DNA of 40,741 nt from CAHJXF01 sp038240015 (GCA_038240015.1 JBBSEF010000023.1:1-40741), one strand, 5' to 3'. Numbered from the stretch's first letter, positions 24,311-33,510 are shown. The notes: a model not told the origin generated them from the letters alone. A program made the numbers and translations.

Positions 24311-25753
24311 TCAGTCTTCCAGCACCCAGGTGTCCTTGGTCCCGCCGCCCTGCGACGAATTGACCACCAGCGAGCCCGCGCGCAATGCGACGCGCGTGAG
24401 ACCGCCCGGCACCATGGCGACCCCATTGCCCGACAACACGAAGGGACGCAGGTCGATGTGACGTGGCGCGACGCCGGCATCGACGTAAGTCGGGCAGGCG
24501 GACAGCGCCAGGGTCGGTTGCGAGATGTAGTTGTCCGGCCGCGCGATCAGCACCTTGCGGAAGGCTTCGATCTCGGCGGCGGTCGATGCGGGGCCGACCA
24601 GCATTCCGTAGCCACCCGCGCCGTGGATCTCTTTCACGACCAGCTCGGCCAGATGCGCTAGCGTGTATTTCAGATCGTCGGGCCGGTCGCATTGAAAGGT
24701 CGGCACGTTGGCCAGGATCGCGTCCTCGCCCAGATAGAAGCGGATCATCTCGGGCACGTAGGGATAGACCGACTTGTCATCGGCGATGCCGGTGCCGATC
24801 GCGTTCGCCAGCGTCACGTTGCCAGCGCGATAGGCGGCGAGCAGTCCCTTGGTGCCGAGCGACGAGTCGGGACGAAACGCGAGCGGGTCGAGAAAGTCGT
24901 CGTCGATGCGGCGATAGATCACATCGACCTTCTGCGGACCTTGCGTGGTCCGCATGAAGACCTGTTCTCTGTCGACGATCAGGTCCGGCCCCTCGACCAG
25001 ATCGACGCCCATCTGCTGCGCCAGAAAGGCGTGCTCGAAATACGCCGAGTTGTACATGCCCGGCGTCATCACGACCACCGTCGGGTCGGTCACGCCCTTG
25101 GGTGCGACCGCGCGCAGATTGTCGAGCAAGAGATCGGGGTAGTGCGCGACCGGCGCGACGCGATTCCTTGCGAACAGGTCGGGAAAGAGCCGCATCATCA
25201 TCTTGCGGTTCTCGAGCATGTACGACACGCCCGACGGCACGCGCAGGTTGTCTTCGAGCACGAAGTATTCGCCGCCGCCGCTGGCCGTCGCGCAACGCAC
25301 GACGTCGATACCCGCGATATGCGCATACACATCCTTGGGCACATCGACGCCCTGCATCTCGGGACGATATTGCGCGTTGCCGAGGATGCGGCCGGGCGGC
25401 ACGATGCCGGCCTTGAGAATTTCCTGACCGTGATAGACGTCGTGGATGAAGCGGTTCAGCGCCGTGACGCGCTGGCGCAGACCGGCTTCGAGCGTGTGCC
25501 ATTCCGATGCGGGGATGACGCGCGGGATGATGTCGAAGGGAATCGTCCGCTCGGTGCCGCCGCCCTTGTCGTCGAGATCGCCATAGACCGCGAACGTGAT
25601 GCCGACTCTGCGAAAGATCAGTTCGGCTTCGGCTCGCTTGGCCGCGATCGATTCGCCGCCCTGGCCATCGAGCCAGTTCTTGAAACCGGAATAGTGGGCG
25701 CGGACGCGATCGTCCGCATCGGTCATCTCGTCGAAGATTGCGGCAGGCATCAT
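24311..25753 (-). CDS. Circularly permuted type 2 ATP-grasp protein
   Basis: First gene of the five-gene unit, 480 residues. Family blocks are visible throughout: ELIFRRVGITFAVYGD, ERTIPFDIIPRVIPASEW, ALNRFIHDVYHGQEILKAGIVPP, RVPSGVSYMLENRKMM, VVVMTPGMYNSAYFEHAFLAQQMGV, YRRIDDDFLDPLAFRPDSSLGTKGLLAAYRAGNVTLANAIGTGIADDK, and near the end LALSACPTYV and LRPFVLSGNGVAMVPGGLTRVAL. These are hallmarks of the circularly permuted ATP-grasp ligases (DUF404/DUF407) predicted to join amino acids or peptides. The acidic DDD and the basic residues nearby are the probable ATP-metal site. The start could be either of the two adjacent ATG codons. No promoter was identified with confidence upstream. Confidence 0.94.
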   Translation of the reverse strand: MMPAAIFDEMTDADDRVRAHYSGFKNWLDGQGGESIAAKRAEAELIFRRVGITFAVYGDLDDKGGGTERTIPFDIIPRVIPASEWHTLEAGLRQRVTALNRFIHDVYHGQEILKAGIVPPGRILGNAQYRPEMQGVDVPKDVYAHIAGIDVVRCATASGGGEYFVLEDNLRVPSGVSYMLENRKMMMRLFPDLFARNRVAPVAHYPDLLLDNLRAVAPKGVTDPTVVVMTPGMYNSAYFEHAFLAQQMGVDLVEGPDLIVDREQVFMRTTQGPQKVDVIYRRIDDDFLDPLAFRPDSSLGTKGLLAAYRAGNVTLANAIGTGIADDKSVYPYVPEMIRFYLGEDAILANVPTFQCDRPDDLKYTLAHLAELVVKEIHGAGGYGMLVGPASTAAEIEAFRKVLIARPDNYISQPTLALSACPTYVDAGVAPRHIDLRPFVLSGNGVAMVPGGLTRVALRAGSLVVNSSQGGGTKDTWVLED

Positions 25754-25825
25754 TCGAGTGTAGCAAGAAGCGTGCTCTGCGCTGAACCGCCGCAGGCATG
25801 CAAAAGCGCGACCGCGCCGCGCCTG

Positions 25826-27187
<1,362 letters not shown>

Positions 27188-27279
27188 GGGTCTAACCATA
27201 ACCGAACGTCCCAGAATGATGGCGGTTTTCACGACGCGATTGCCGCCCCGTCAATGCTTCCGGGTCCGATCGGGACGCA

Positions 27280-27789
27280 TCAATCGAAACGCACCATCTG
27301 CGGAATAAAGGAACTGCAGTTGAAGTTCCAGGCCGCGAGCCGGATGCGAATCGTGCGCCTGCGCACCCGGTAGTCGTTCACCTCAGGTGTCGCGTCGCGA
27401 ACGGTCGCGCGGCCCCAGAGCTTGAGCCGCTGCGCTTGCGTGTAGTCGATCAGAAACAGCATCACGCGATCGTTGTCGCGCAGATTGCCGACCGTGATCA
27501 TCTGACCGTTGCCGGCGACGTCGTCGAACTCGAAGTGGTGTTCATCGACCAGGCGAATCATGCCGGGCTTGCCGCCGCGATGCTGCATGTAGGGCCAATC
27601 GTTGGCGCCGACGGTCGATATGAAAAAACTGTCGGCGCGCGCCAACCATTCGGCGACCGGAGGGATCAGCGCGTCGGTGGTGGACGCGGCAGGATCGTCG
27701 AGCGCCGCAAGATCGTCGCGCGTGCCTTCGCGGCGTTGCGCGTCGCGTACCGCGTCGGTGAAGACGATGTCGGCGAAGCCGCGGTTCAT
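27280..27789 (-). CDS. Pyridoxamine 5'-phosphate oxidase-family flavoprotein
   Basis: This 169-residue protein has a split-barrel FMN-binding layout: FFISTVGANDWPYMQHRGGKPGMIRLVDEHHFEFDD, NGQMITVGNLRDNDRVMLFLIDYTQAQRLKLWGRATV. Such proteins are related to PNPOx but usually act as general flavin or F420-like oxidoreductases or heme-binding proteins, so true vitamin B6 function should not be assumed. The ATG overlaps the stop of a 42-codon frame upstream (ATGA), indicating translational coupling. A LysR regulator is divergent from this pair. PPOX genes beside a GcvA-like LysR gene are a recurring arrangement, and control by that regulator is likely but inferred. Confidence 0.85.
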   Translation of the reverse strand: MNRGFADIVFTDAVRDAQRREGTRDDLAALDDPAASTTDALIPPVAEWLARADSFFISTVGANDWPYMQHRGGKPGMIRLVDEHHFEFDDVAGNGQMITVGNLRDNDRVMLFLIDYTQAQRLKLWGRATVRDATPEVNDYRVRRRTIRIRLAAWNFNCSSFIPQMVRFD

Positions 27790-27914
27790 GCGAACATCCG
27801 ATCGGACACGAATGGGGCGATGCTTTCGCGCACAAGATCGCGTTTGCTCGCTGGCCACTCGAATGCCGCATGCGAAACGAAAGAGCAGTCCTCTGCCGGA
27901 TTGTGGAGTCTCAT
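27786..27914 (-). CDS. Small protein of 42 residues coupled to the PPOX gene
   Basis: I do not recognise this short frame. It starts at an ATG with GAGGA about 7 bases upstream and ends in TGA overlapping the PPOX start by ATGA. The product, beginning MRLHNPAEDCSFVSHAAFEW and ending VSDRMFA, has no signal peptide or membrane segment. A single cysteine and several aromatic residues are present. The good ribosome-binding site and exact overlap argue for translation; it may be a leader peptide or a small partner of the flavoprotein. Confidence 0.45.
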   Translation of the reverse strand: MRLHNPAEDCSFVSHAAFEWPASKRDLVRESIAPFVSDRMFA

Positions 27915-28002
27915 CGTATGTCCTCGGTCTTCCTGATCGTGATGGTGAACGCATCGTGCGCGCGGAAAGCGGAGCGAGGGTTTCGAGTTGATGTGCAATT
28001 CA

Positions 28003-28015
28003 TCAGATAAACTGA
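28003..28015. promoter_or_regulatory. LysR-type binding site candidate (T-N11-A)
   Basis: TCAGATAAACTGA is a perfect 4-base dyad (TCAG / CTGA) with T-N11-A spacing. It lies 3 bases before the lysR start and in the divergent region shared with the small ORF-PPOX pair. This position suits autorepression and control of the divergent genes. Confidence 0.5.
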
Positions 28016-28018
28016 CGT

Positions 28019-28966
28019 ATGGAAAAATCGACAAAAAATTCGTCGACCACCAAGGCGGCGAGACGGGGGCTCACCGGACCGCGCGCGTTCTCACGCCTGC
28101 CGCTGAACGCGCTACGCGTGTTCGAGGCGATCGCGCGGACCGGCTCGATGGCGCGCGCGGCCGAATTGCTGAACGTGCAGCCTTCGGCCGTCAGCATGCA
28201 GTTGAAGTTGCTGCAGGCTCACGCCGGTCGCCCCCTTTTCAGGAAAGAAGGGCGCGGCATCGCGTTGACCCCCGACGGGGCGACACTGGCCGCGGAAATC
28301 GGCGCAGGTCTCGGTCAGATCGAAAGCGCGCTGCGCGTCCTGCGGATCGCGGCACGCAGCGAGCCGATCGTGCTGTCGGTCCTTCCGAACTTCCTCAATG
28401 CCTGGCTGCTGCCTCGACTTGCGCGGCTCGATGCCGAACTTCCCGATCTCGATCTGCGCCTGCACAGCAGCAGCGATCCGGTCGCTCTCGGTGCAGGCGG
28501 CGCGGATGCGGCGGTACGCCTCGGCCCGGGCCGCTGGACGGGCACGCGCGCTGAAAAACTGGCGGAGGAGTGGATCGTCCCCGTCTGCACGCCGGCCGAA
28601 CTGGCGCGCGCCGGAACCATCGAGCCCGGCGCGTGGCCGCACCGTCATCGGTTGATTCACAATAGTGTCGATCCGTGGACCTTGTGGGCCGATCAGGAAC
28701 CGCCTGGCCTGGTCAAACGGCTGATGCTCGACGACGCGCTCGCCGCATTGCTCGCCGCCGAGAGCGGCCAGGGTCTGGCGCTGGTGCGCGCCAGCGTAGC
28801 GGCCGAGCGGCTCGCGCGCGGCGCCGTCGTGGAAGCCGGACCACGCCTGCCGTACCGCTACGCGTTTTATTTCGTCACGCCGCGACAGGTCGTGCGACCC
28901 GAAGTGGCGACGCCGCTCGATGCGCTGAAACGCTGGCTGCGGCGCGCGATGCGACGCAATGGGTAA
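28019..28966 (+). CDS. LysR-family transcriptional regulator (GcvA-like)
   Basis: This 315-residue protein has a Lys/Ser/Thr-rich N-terminal extension of about 24 residues. The winged helix-turn-helix then follows (LPLNALRVFEAIARTGSMARAAELLNVQPSAVSMQLKLLQAHAGRPLFRKEGRGIALTPDGATL, about 27-92). The effector domain begins near residue 115 (EPIVLSVLPNFLNAWLLPRLARLDAELPDLDLRLHSSSD) and reads like the GcvA subgroup. It is divergent from the small ORF and PPOX genes, with a T-N11-A dyad immediately upstream. It probably controls these genes together with its own promoter; the ligand is unknown. Confidence 0.92.
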   Translation: MEKSTKNSSTTKAARRGLTGPRAFSRLPLNALRVFEAIARTGSMARAAELLNVQPSAVSMQLKLLQAHAGRPLFRKEGRGIALTPDGATLAAEIGAGLGQIESALRVLRIAARSEPIVLSVLPNFLNAWLLPRLARLDAELPDLDLRLHSSSDPVALGAGGADAAVRLGPGRWTGTRAEKLAEEWIVPVCTPAELARAGTIEPGAWPHRHRLIHNSVDPWTLWADQEPPGLVKRLMLDDALAALLAAESGQGLALVRASVAAERLARGAVVEAGPRLPYRYAFYFVTPRQVVRPEVATPLDALKRWLRRAMRRNG

Positions 28967-28978
28967 ACGACGATCCGC

Positions 28979-29518
28979 TCACCCGCTCAGCACGCGATAA
29001 AAATAGGTGGTCGAGCACAGCCCGCCGTGCGGCAGCAGCGCATAGCCGGGGATCACGCCGCAGCGCTGCCATCCGAGCCGTGCATAGAGCCGCTCGGCAT
29101 CGCCGCTGGCGGTGTCGAGCACCAGCAGCGACTTGCCGCACTCGCGCGCAAGCTGCTCGGCCGCATGCACCAGCGCTTCGCCGACTCCCTGTCGTCGAGC
29201 ACTGCGCAGCACGAGCATCTTCGACAGGTCCGCGCGATGCGGTTGGTTTTCGGGTTGGTCCAGCACGAGCTGCACGGTTCCCACGATGCCGGCGGCGTCT
29301 TCGGCAACCAGCAGCGCGCGTTCACGGCGGGCTGCCGCGCCAGCCACGCTTTGCCAGAACGCCAGCGCCCTGGACATCGACAGAGGGTGCATGAAGCTGA
29401 CCGATGCGCCCCCATCCACGCAATCGATCAGCAGTCGGGCCAGTGCTCGCAGCTGGGTGTCGGTCACTGTGGTCACTCGGCGGACACGCGCGGCGTGGGC
29501 CGAGGGGTCTATCGACAT
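28979..29518 (-). CDS. GNAT-family N-acetyltransferase
   Basis: This 179-residue protein has the GNAT core. VGTVQLVLDQPENQPHRADLSKMLVLRSARRQGVGEALVHAAEQLAREC contains the acetyl-CoA pyrophosphate loop R-R-Q-G-V-G (about 108-113). LVLDTASGDAERLYARLGWQRCG follows. The enzyme transfers an acetyl group from acetyl-CoA to an amine; the substrate is unknown. The ATG lies one base after the stop of the XRE-cupin regulator, so the two are translated together and the acetyltransferase is very likely under control of that regulator. The gene is convergent with lysR. Confidence 0.9.
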   Translation of the reverse strand: MSIDPSAHAARVRRVTTVTDTQLRALARLLIDCVDGGASVSFMHPLSMSRALAFWQSVAGAAARRERALLVAEDAAGIVGTVQLVLDQPENQPHRADLSKMLVLRSARRQGVGEALVHAAEQLARECGKSLLVLDTASGDAERLYARLGWQRCGVIPGYALLPHGGLCSTTYFYRVLSG

Positions 29519-29519
29519 G

Positions 29520-30110
29520 TCATCTCCAGGAAGTGGGCGAGGTCGTGATCACGACCGCGTAGCGCGCGGATCTGCGAGTGGGGTTGCGGAAGCTCACCGG
29601 GCGGTCCAGCACAAAAGCGACGCAGTCCCCCGCACCGAGCCGATGACGGTCTTCTCCGACCGTGATGTCGATCGATCCATCCAGCACCCACACCTGCTGA
29701 TGGATGTGCAGTTCCCGGGCGCCGCTCGTGTAGGCCACGCGCGCCTTGGGAGGGAAAGACACGTCGACGATCTGGATCGGCGACGCGACGCCGCTGGGCG
29801 ATACGTTTTTTCGTACGTACCGGGAATGGGGATCTCGCCACGACGGTTGATCGGCCGAACGTGACACAGGATTCTTGGTCGGTTGGGGTGCCTCGAACAG
29901 CGACGCCAGCGAAACGTCGAGGCCGGTCGCCAGCTTCTCGAGCAGTACGGCGGTCGGGCTGCTTTCGCCGCGTTCGATCAGCGAGATCATCGAACGGCTG
30001 ACCCCGCAATGCGCGGCTAGCGCATCGAGCGAGAGACCGCGTGCCGCGCGCAAATCCCGCACACGTTGTGCGATGCGATCGTTCAAGTCGGCCGGCGCTT
30101 GCTCCTTCAT
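29520..30110 (-). CDS. XRE-family regulator with C-terminal cupin domain
   Basis: The ATG at 30110 gives 196 residues; a TTG six codons upstream is in frame but less likely. The helix-turn-helix covers about residues 10-65 (LNDRIAQRVRDLRAARGLSLDALAAHCGVSRSMISLIERGESSPTAVLLEKLATGLDVSL). A cupin follows at about 115-190 (YTSGARELHIHQQVWVLDGSIDITVGEDRHRLGAGDCVAF), with HIH as possible metal ligands. Such HTH-cupin proteins repress their own operon and respond to a small ligand, often an amine or amino acid. It is the first gene of a pair with the GNAT gene (1-base gap). Dyads overlapping a TATATT -10 lie just upstream. Confidence 0.9.
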   Translation of the reverse strand: MKEQAPADLNDRIAQRVRDLRAARGLSLDALAAHCGVSRSMISLIERGESSPTAVLLEKLATGLDVSLASLFEAPQPTKNPVSRSADQPSWRDPHSRYVRKNVSPSGVASPIQIVDVSFPPKARVAYTSGARELHIHQQVWVLDGSIDITVGEDRHRLGAGDCVAFVLDRPVSFRNPTRRSARYAVVITTSPTSWR

Positions 30111-30123
30111 GATGGAGGAAGTG

Positions 30124-30149
30124 TCCAATATACTGGATGATTGGTCAAT
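30124..30149. promoter_or_regulatory. Operator-like dyads upstream of the XRE-cupin gene
   Basis: Overlapping dyads are TCCA (30124-30127) with TGGA (30134-30137), CCAAT (30125-30129) with ATTGG (30140-30144), and the palindrome ATTGGTCAAT (30140-30149). On the gene strand TATATT within this block would serve as a -10 about 16 bases before the ATG. Autoregulation by the XRE protein is inferred. Confidence 0.45.
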
Positions 30150-30151
30150 CG

Positions 30152-30185
30152 GCCGAAACGAAAGGGGCCGTCAGCGACGGCCCCT
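30152..30185 (-). terminator. Rho-independent terminator of the repetitive secreted protein gene
   Basis: A perfect 10-bp stem (AGGGGCCGTC / GACGGCCCCT, loop AGC on the plus strand, 30163-30185) is followed on the minus strand by TTTCGTTTCG. It lies 21 bases past the stop of the gene at 30207-30572 and insulates the XRE operon. Confidence 0.8.
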
Positions 30186-30206
30186 CGTTACCCAGAATGC
30201 GCGACC

Positions 30207-30572
30207 TTACTTGGTCGTCGTTTTCGTCGACGACGAAACGGTGGCGCCCGGCTTGCTCGCGTCGGTCGTCGAGGTCGAAGTCGAGGTCGAGACGGTGGCG
30301 CCCGGCTTGCTTGCGTCGGTAGCCGAGGTCGAGACGGTCGTGTTGGTCTTGGCGGTGTCGCTCACGGTCTTATGCACTTGCGTATGACGCTTCACCGCGC
30401 GTGCCTTGACGGGAGCCTGGGTCACGCCAGCCGCAGGGACGGCGGCCGTCGTCTCGCTCTTGTTCGACTTGGTTGTCGTTGTAGTAACGGCGTCCTGCGC
30501 AAATGCGCCAAACGCAGTGGTGGCCAAAGCGATGGCGACTGCGGTCTTCAGATTGAAAGCGTTGCGGTTCAT
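30207..30572 (-). CDS. Secreted low-complexity Thr/Ser/Lys-rich protein with internal repeats
   Basis: This 121-residue protein begins with a clear Sec signal peptide (MNRNAFNLKTAVAIALATTAFGAFA, cleavage likely after AFA). The mature part has no recognised domain and is dominated by Thr, Ser, Ala, Lys and Val. A unit of about 18 residues, ATDASKPGATVSTS, occurs twice. The DNA shows the same as a 29-base direct repeat with one mismatch (30238-30266 and 30292-30320). The tail ends STKTTTK, similar in style to the tail of the ComEA-like protein at 15302-16021. A strong terminator follows, so it is probably transcribed alone. The function is unknown; periplasmic or surface location is inferred from the signal. 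Confidence 0.75.
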   Translation of the reverse strand: MNRNAFNLKTAVAIALATTAFGAFAQDAVTTTTTKSNKSETTAAVPAAGVTQAPVKARAVKRHTQVHKTVSDTAKTNTTVSTSATDASKPGATVSTSTSTSTTDASKPGATVSSSTKTTTK

Positions 30573-30743
30573 ATCGATCCTTGGAGGTCAATGCCGAGCG
30601 GGTCGGCGGTGAGCAAAGAACGAACGATGGCCGCAGCCGGAAGACGGCGCTTGCCTATTGTTACAACTGTGCGAGACACGCCGATTCGTCGAACCAGAAA
30701 TGTGCGCGCGTTGGTCGCTCGTTCAACGCGTATTTGAAAAGCA

Positions 30744-31682
30744 TCACGTCAGCAGCGCTTTCGAAAGCATCGCATGTACGCCGCGATGGACGTTGACGGT
30801 CTGCGTGATGCGGAAGTCCACCGCGAGACTGCACAGCATGTAAGCGTCTTCGCGCGACAGCCCTCTGCGTTCGCCGAGCAGCACGATCATGTCGCGCAGC
30901 GCGATCGCGAGGCATTGGTCGAGGTCGGGATCCATACCCATCGTGATCAGGTGCGTCGGCGTCTCGCCGCGCGGGTACGCGAGCTGCGTGCGCTTGTGCA
31001 CGATCAGTTCGAACGTGCCCTGCAACGCCGTCTCGATCGCGGTCGTGCAGACCTCGCCGTCGCCCTGCGCGGCGTGCCCGTCGCCGCAGGAGAACAACGC
31101 GCCCGGCACGTGCACCGGCAGGAACAACGAGCTCCCGGGTCCCAGCTCCTTGTTGTCGAGATTGCCGCCGTGCGCGCGCGGAACGATGGTGCTGATGCGA
31201 CCCCAGCGCAGCGGCGGCGCCACGCCCATCACGCCGAAGAACGGATGCAGAGGCAGGGCCAGGCCCCATGGCATGCGGCCCGTCATGCGCTCGGCGTCGA
31301 GCGGGATGTTGACCAGCCGCGACGACGTGTCGAAGTCGGCGGGCAAGGTGCCGGCCAGCGGTCGGATGACGTTGTATCCCCAGTCCTGCCGCAGCCGTAC
31401 GTCGAGGATGCGCACCTCGAGCGTGTCGCCGGGTTCGGCCCCCGCCACATGCACCGGACCGGTCAGGATGTGCCCGGGCACGTGGCGCACGCTGCGGGCA
31501 TGGATGTCGAACAGTTCCGGCGGCACATGAAAGCCCGCCGGCGGCAGCGCATCGGGTCCGCCGCTGACGGTGTCGATGGTGACTCGATCGCCGCTCTCGA
31601 TATGGAGCACCGGCGTCAACGCCGCGTCGAACAGTCCCCAATGACAGGCCTCGACCGAGGCTGCGAGTGTATGTGCGGTCAT
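30744..31682 (-). CDS. Acetamidase/formamidase family protein
   Basis: This 312-residue protein matches the FmdA/AmdA family. GHILTGPVHVAGAEPGDTLEVRILDV (about 70-95), HPFFGVMGVAP, RWGRISTIVPRAHGGNLDNKELGPGSSLFLPVHVPGALFSCGDGHAAQGDGEVCTTAIET and LITMGMDPDLDQCLAIALRDMIVLL are the conserved blocks. The enzymes hydrolyse formamide, acetamide or related amides to ammonia and the acid, using a metal site built from acidic and histidine residues in the GDGHAAQGDGEV region. The true substrate is not predictable. No amide transporter or urea gene is adjacent; the neighbours are a nucleoside transporter upstream and a secreted protein downstream. Confidence 0.92.
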   Translation of the reverse strand: MTAHTLAASVEACHWGLFDAALTPVLHIESGDRVTIDTVSGGPDALPPAGFHVPPELFDIHARSVRHVPGHILTGPVHVAGAEPGDTLEVRILDVRLRQDWGYNVIRPLAGTLPADFDTSSRLVNIPLDAERMTGRMPWGLALPLHPFFGVMGVAPPLRWGRISTIVPRAHGGNLDNKELGPGSSLFLPVHVPGALFSCGDGHAAQGDGEVCTTAIETALQGTFELIVHKRTQLAYPRGETPTHLITMGMDPDLDQCLAIALRDMIVLLGERRGLSREDAYMLCSLAVDFRITQTVNVHRGVHAMLSKALLT

Positions 31683-31766
31683 GGGCTGAGGATGATGAGC
31701 GTGGTGTCGTCGAACGGCGTTGGCCGCAATGTGCCACGAAGTCGAAGGATTCGATCGCGCTCGCGT

Positions 31767-33044
31767 TCAGGCCAATCCGATGAAGAGACCCGCGATGGTC
31801 GCGCTCATCAGATTCGACAACGTTCCCGCCGCGACCACGCGCAGTCCGTAGCGTGCGACCTCCGAACGCAACGCCGGCATGATCGCGCCGAATGCGCCAG
31901 CGAGTATCGCGATCGACGAAAAATTCGCGAAGCCGCACAGCGCGAACGACAGGATCGCGATGGTCTTCGGATCGAGCACATGCAGTCCGGCCGCGGCGAC
32001 GGTGGCCGCGTCTTTCAAATAAGGCGCGAGTCCGATGTAGGCGACGAATTCGTTCAGGATCAATTTCTGCCCGAGCAGATTGCCCGCGATGCTGGCCGAC
32101 TCCCACGGCACGCCGATCATCCACGCGATCGGCGCGAACAGCGCGCCCATCAAGGCTTCGAGGTTCCATTCGGGATGACCGAACCAGCCCATCACGCCGC
32201 CCATCACGCCGTTCAGCAGAGCGATCAGGCCGACGAAGGCGAGCACCATCGCGCCCACGTTGACCGCGATCTTCAGGCCGATGATCGCGCCGCCGGCCGC
32301 CGCGTCCATCACGTTGGCCGGACGCACGTCTTCGAACTCGAGATGCTCGAACGCGATCTGCGACGGTTCGGTCGATGGACAAATGATCTTCGCGAACAGG
32401 AGGCCACCGGGCACGGCCATGAACGACGCGGCGATCAGGTATTCGAGATTCACGCCCAGGCCCGCATAGCCCGCGAGCACCGACCCGGCCACCGATGCCA
32501 TACCGCTCGTCATGATCGCGAACAACTCGGGTCCGCGCAGTTGCTGCACGAACGGCTTGACCGCCGCGGGCATTTCGCTTTGTCCGAGAAAGATCGTCGC
32601 GACCGCCGAGAAGGACTCGATCTTCGACACGCCGATCGCTTTCTGGAACAGCGTGCCCAGACCCGCCACGATCCAGCGCATGATGCCCAGGTGATAGAGC
32701 ACCGAGATCAGCGCGGTGACGAAGATGATCGCGGGCAGCACGCGCAACGCGAACACGAAGCCGAGACCTCCGAAGACCTCGAACATCTTCGGCGACACGA
32801 GGCCGGCGAACATGAATTCGATGCCCTTGTTGCCGTAGGAGAGCATGTTGTTGACGCCGATCGCCGCGGCCGCGAGTACCGTCTTGCCGAGCGGCACGAA
32901 CAGGATCAAGGCGCCGATCGCCAATTGCATCGCGAGCGCGGCGATCACGACGCGCGGCCGTATGGCGCGTCGATTGATCGACAATAGCCACGCGATGACC
33001 AACAGCCCTGCGATGCCGACTATGCTGCGCAAGACTTCGGTCAT
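31767..33044 (-). CDS. Concentrative nucleoside transporter (CNT / NupC family)
   Basis: This 425-residue membrane protein has the CNT layout: N-terminal helices (IVGIAGLLVIAWLLSINRRAI, VVIAALAMQLAIGALILFVPLG), the nucleoside-recognition part (FVFALRVLPAIIFVTALISVLYHLGIMRWIV) and GQSEMPAAVKPFVQQL, a conserved substrate-site motif. GMASVAGSVLAGYAGLGVNLEYLIAASFMAVPGGLLFAKII and a C-terminal core with NEFVAYIGL and LCGFANFSSIAI follow. It imports nucleosides with protons or sodium. AGGA lies about 8 bases before the ATG. The divergent neighbour, 43 bases away, encodes cytidine deaminase, and deoA is also in the window, giving uptake plus breakdown of pyrimidine nucleosides. Confidence 0.93.
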   Translation of the reverse strand: MTEVLRSIVGIAGLLVIAWLLSINRRAIRPRVVIAALAMQLAIGALILFVPLGKTVLAAAAIGVNNMLSYGNKGIEFMFAGLVSPKMFEVFGGLGFVFALRVLPAIIFVTALISVLYHLGIMRWIVAGLGTLFQKAIGVSKIESFSAVATIFLGQSEMPAAVKPFVQQLRGPELFAIMTSGMASVAGSVLAGYAGLGVNLEYLIAASFMAVPGGLLFAKIICPSTEPSQIAFEHLEFEDVRPANVMDAAAGGAIIGLKIAVNVGAMVLAFVGLIALLNGVMGGVMGWFGHPEWNLEALMGALFAPIAWMIGVPWESASIAGNLLGQKLILNEFVAYIGLAPYLKDAATVAAAGLHVLDPKTIAILSFALCGFANFSSIAILAGAFGAIMPALRSEVARYGLRVVAAGTLSNLMSATIAGLFIGLA

Positions 33045-33087
33045 CGTGTTTTTCCTGACTCGCTCTTCTTCAAGCGCCGCATCATAG

Positions 33088-33510
33088 ATGAAGCCTCTCG
33101 CATCGAAACCGCTGACCGCGCAGCAAAGCGAAGCGTTGATGGCCGCTGCGCGCGAAGCGAGCGCGCATGCCTACGCGCCCTACAGCCGCTTTCACGTCGG
33201 CGCCGCGGTGCTCGCCGATGACGGACGTATCTTCACTGCGGCCAATGTCGAGAACGCGTCGTACGGACTCACGTCGTGCGCCGAACGCAATGCGATCTTC
33301 GCGGCCGTGTCGGCGGGGGTGCGATGCATCGTGGCGGTGGCGATTCACACGCCCACGCAGGAGCCGGTGTCACCGTGTGGAGCGTGTCGGCAGGTGATGC
33401 ATGAATTCGGCCCCGAGGCGGTGGTGATGAGTTGTTGCGATGGGGACGGCAGCAGCGCGTGGTCGATGGATGAATTGCTGCCGGGGGCGTTCGGGCCGAA
33501 GGATTTGTAG
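33088..33510 (+). CDS. cdd: Cytidine deaminase
   Basis: The product has 140 residues, the homotetrameric class length. The substrate site is in FHVGAAVLADDGRIFTAANVENASYG. The zinc site is in CAERNAIF (Cys64, Glu66 as proton shuttle) and PCGACRQVMHEFG (Cys97, Cys100). Three cysteine ligands place it in the tetrameric type. The enzyme deaminates cytidine and deoxycytidine to uridine forms. It is transcribed divergently from the nucleoside transporter, so a shared promoter region of 43 bases serves uptake and conversion. The C-terminal end (GAFGPKDL) is complete. Confidence 0.95.
   Translation: MKPLASKPLTAQQSEALMAAAREASAHAYAPYSRFHVGAAVLADDGRIFTAANVENASYGLTSCAERNAIFAAVSAGVRCIVAVAIHTPTQEPVSPCGACRQVMHEFGPEAVVMSCCDGDGSSAWSMDELLPGAFGPKDL

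Noticed and set aside
30774..32987. Long plus-strand open frame (737 codons) opposite the formamidase and nucleoside transporter genes
   Set aside because: Composition is dominated by Arg, His, Gln and Asp with no motif; both minus-strand genes beneath it are clear family members.
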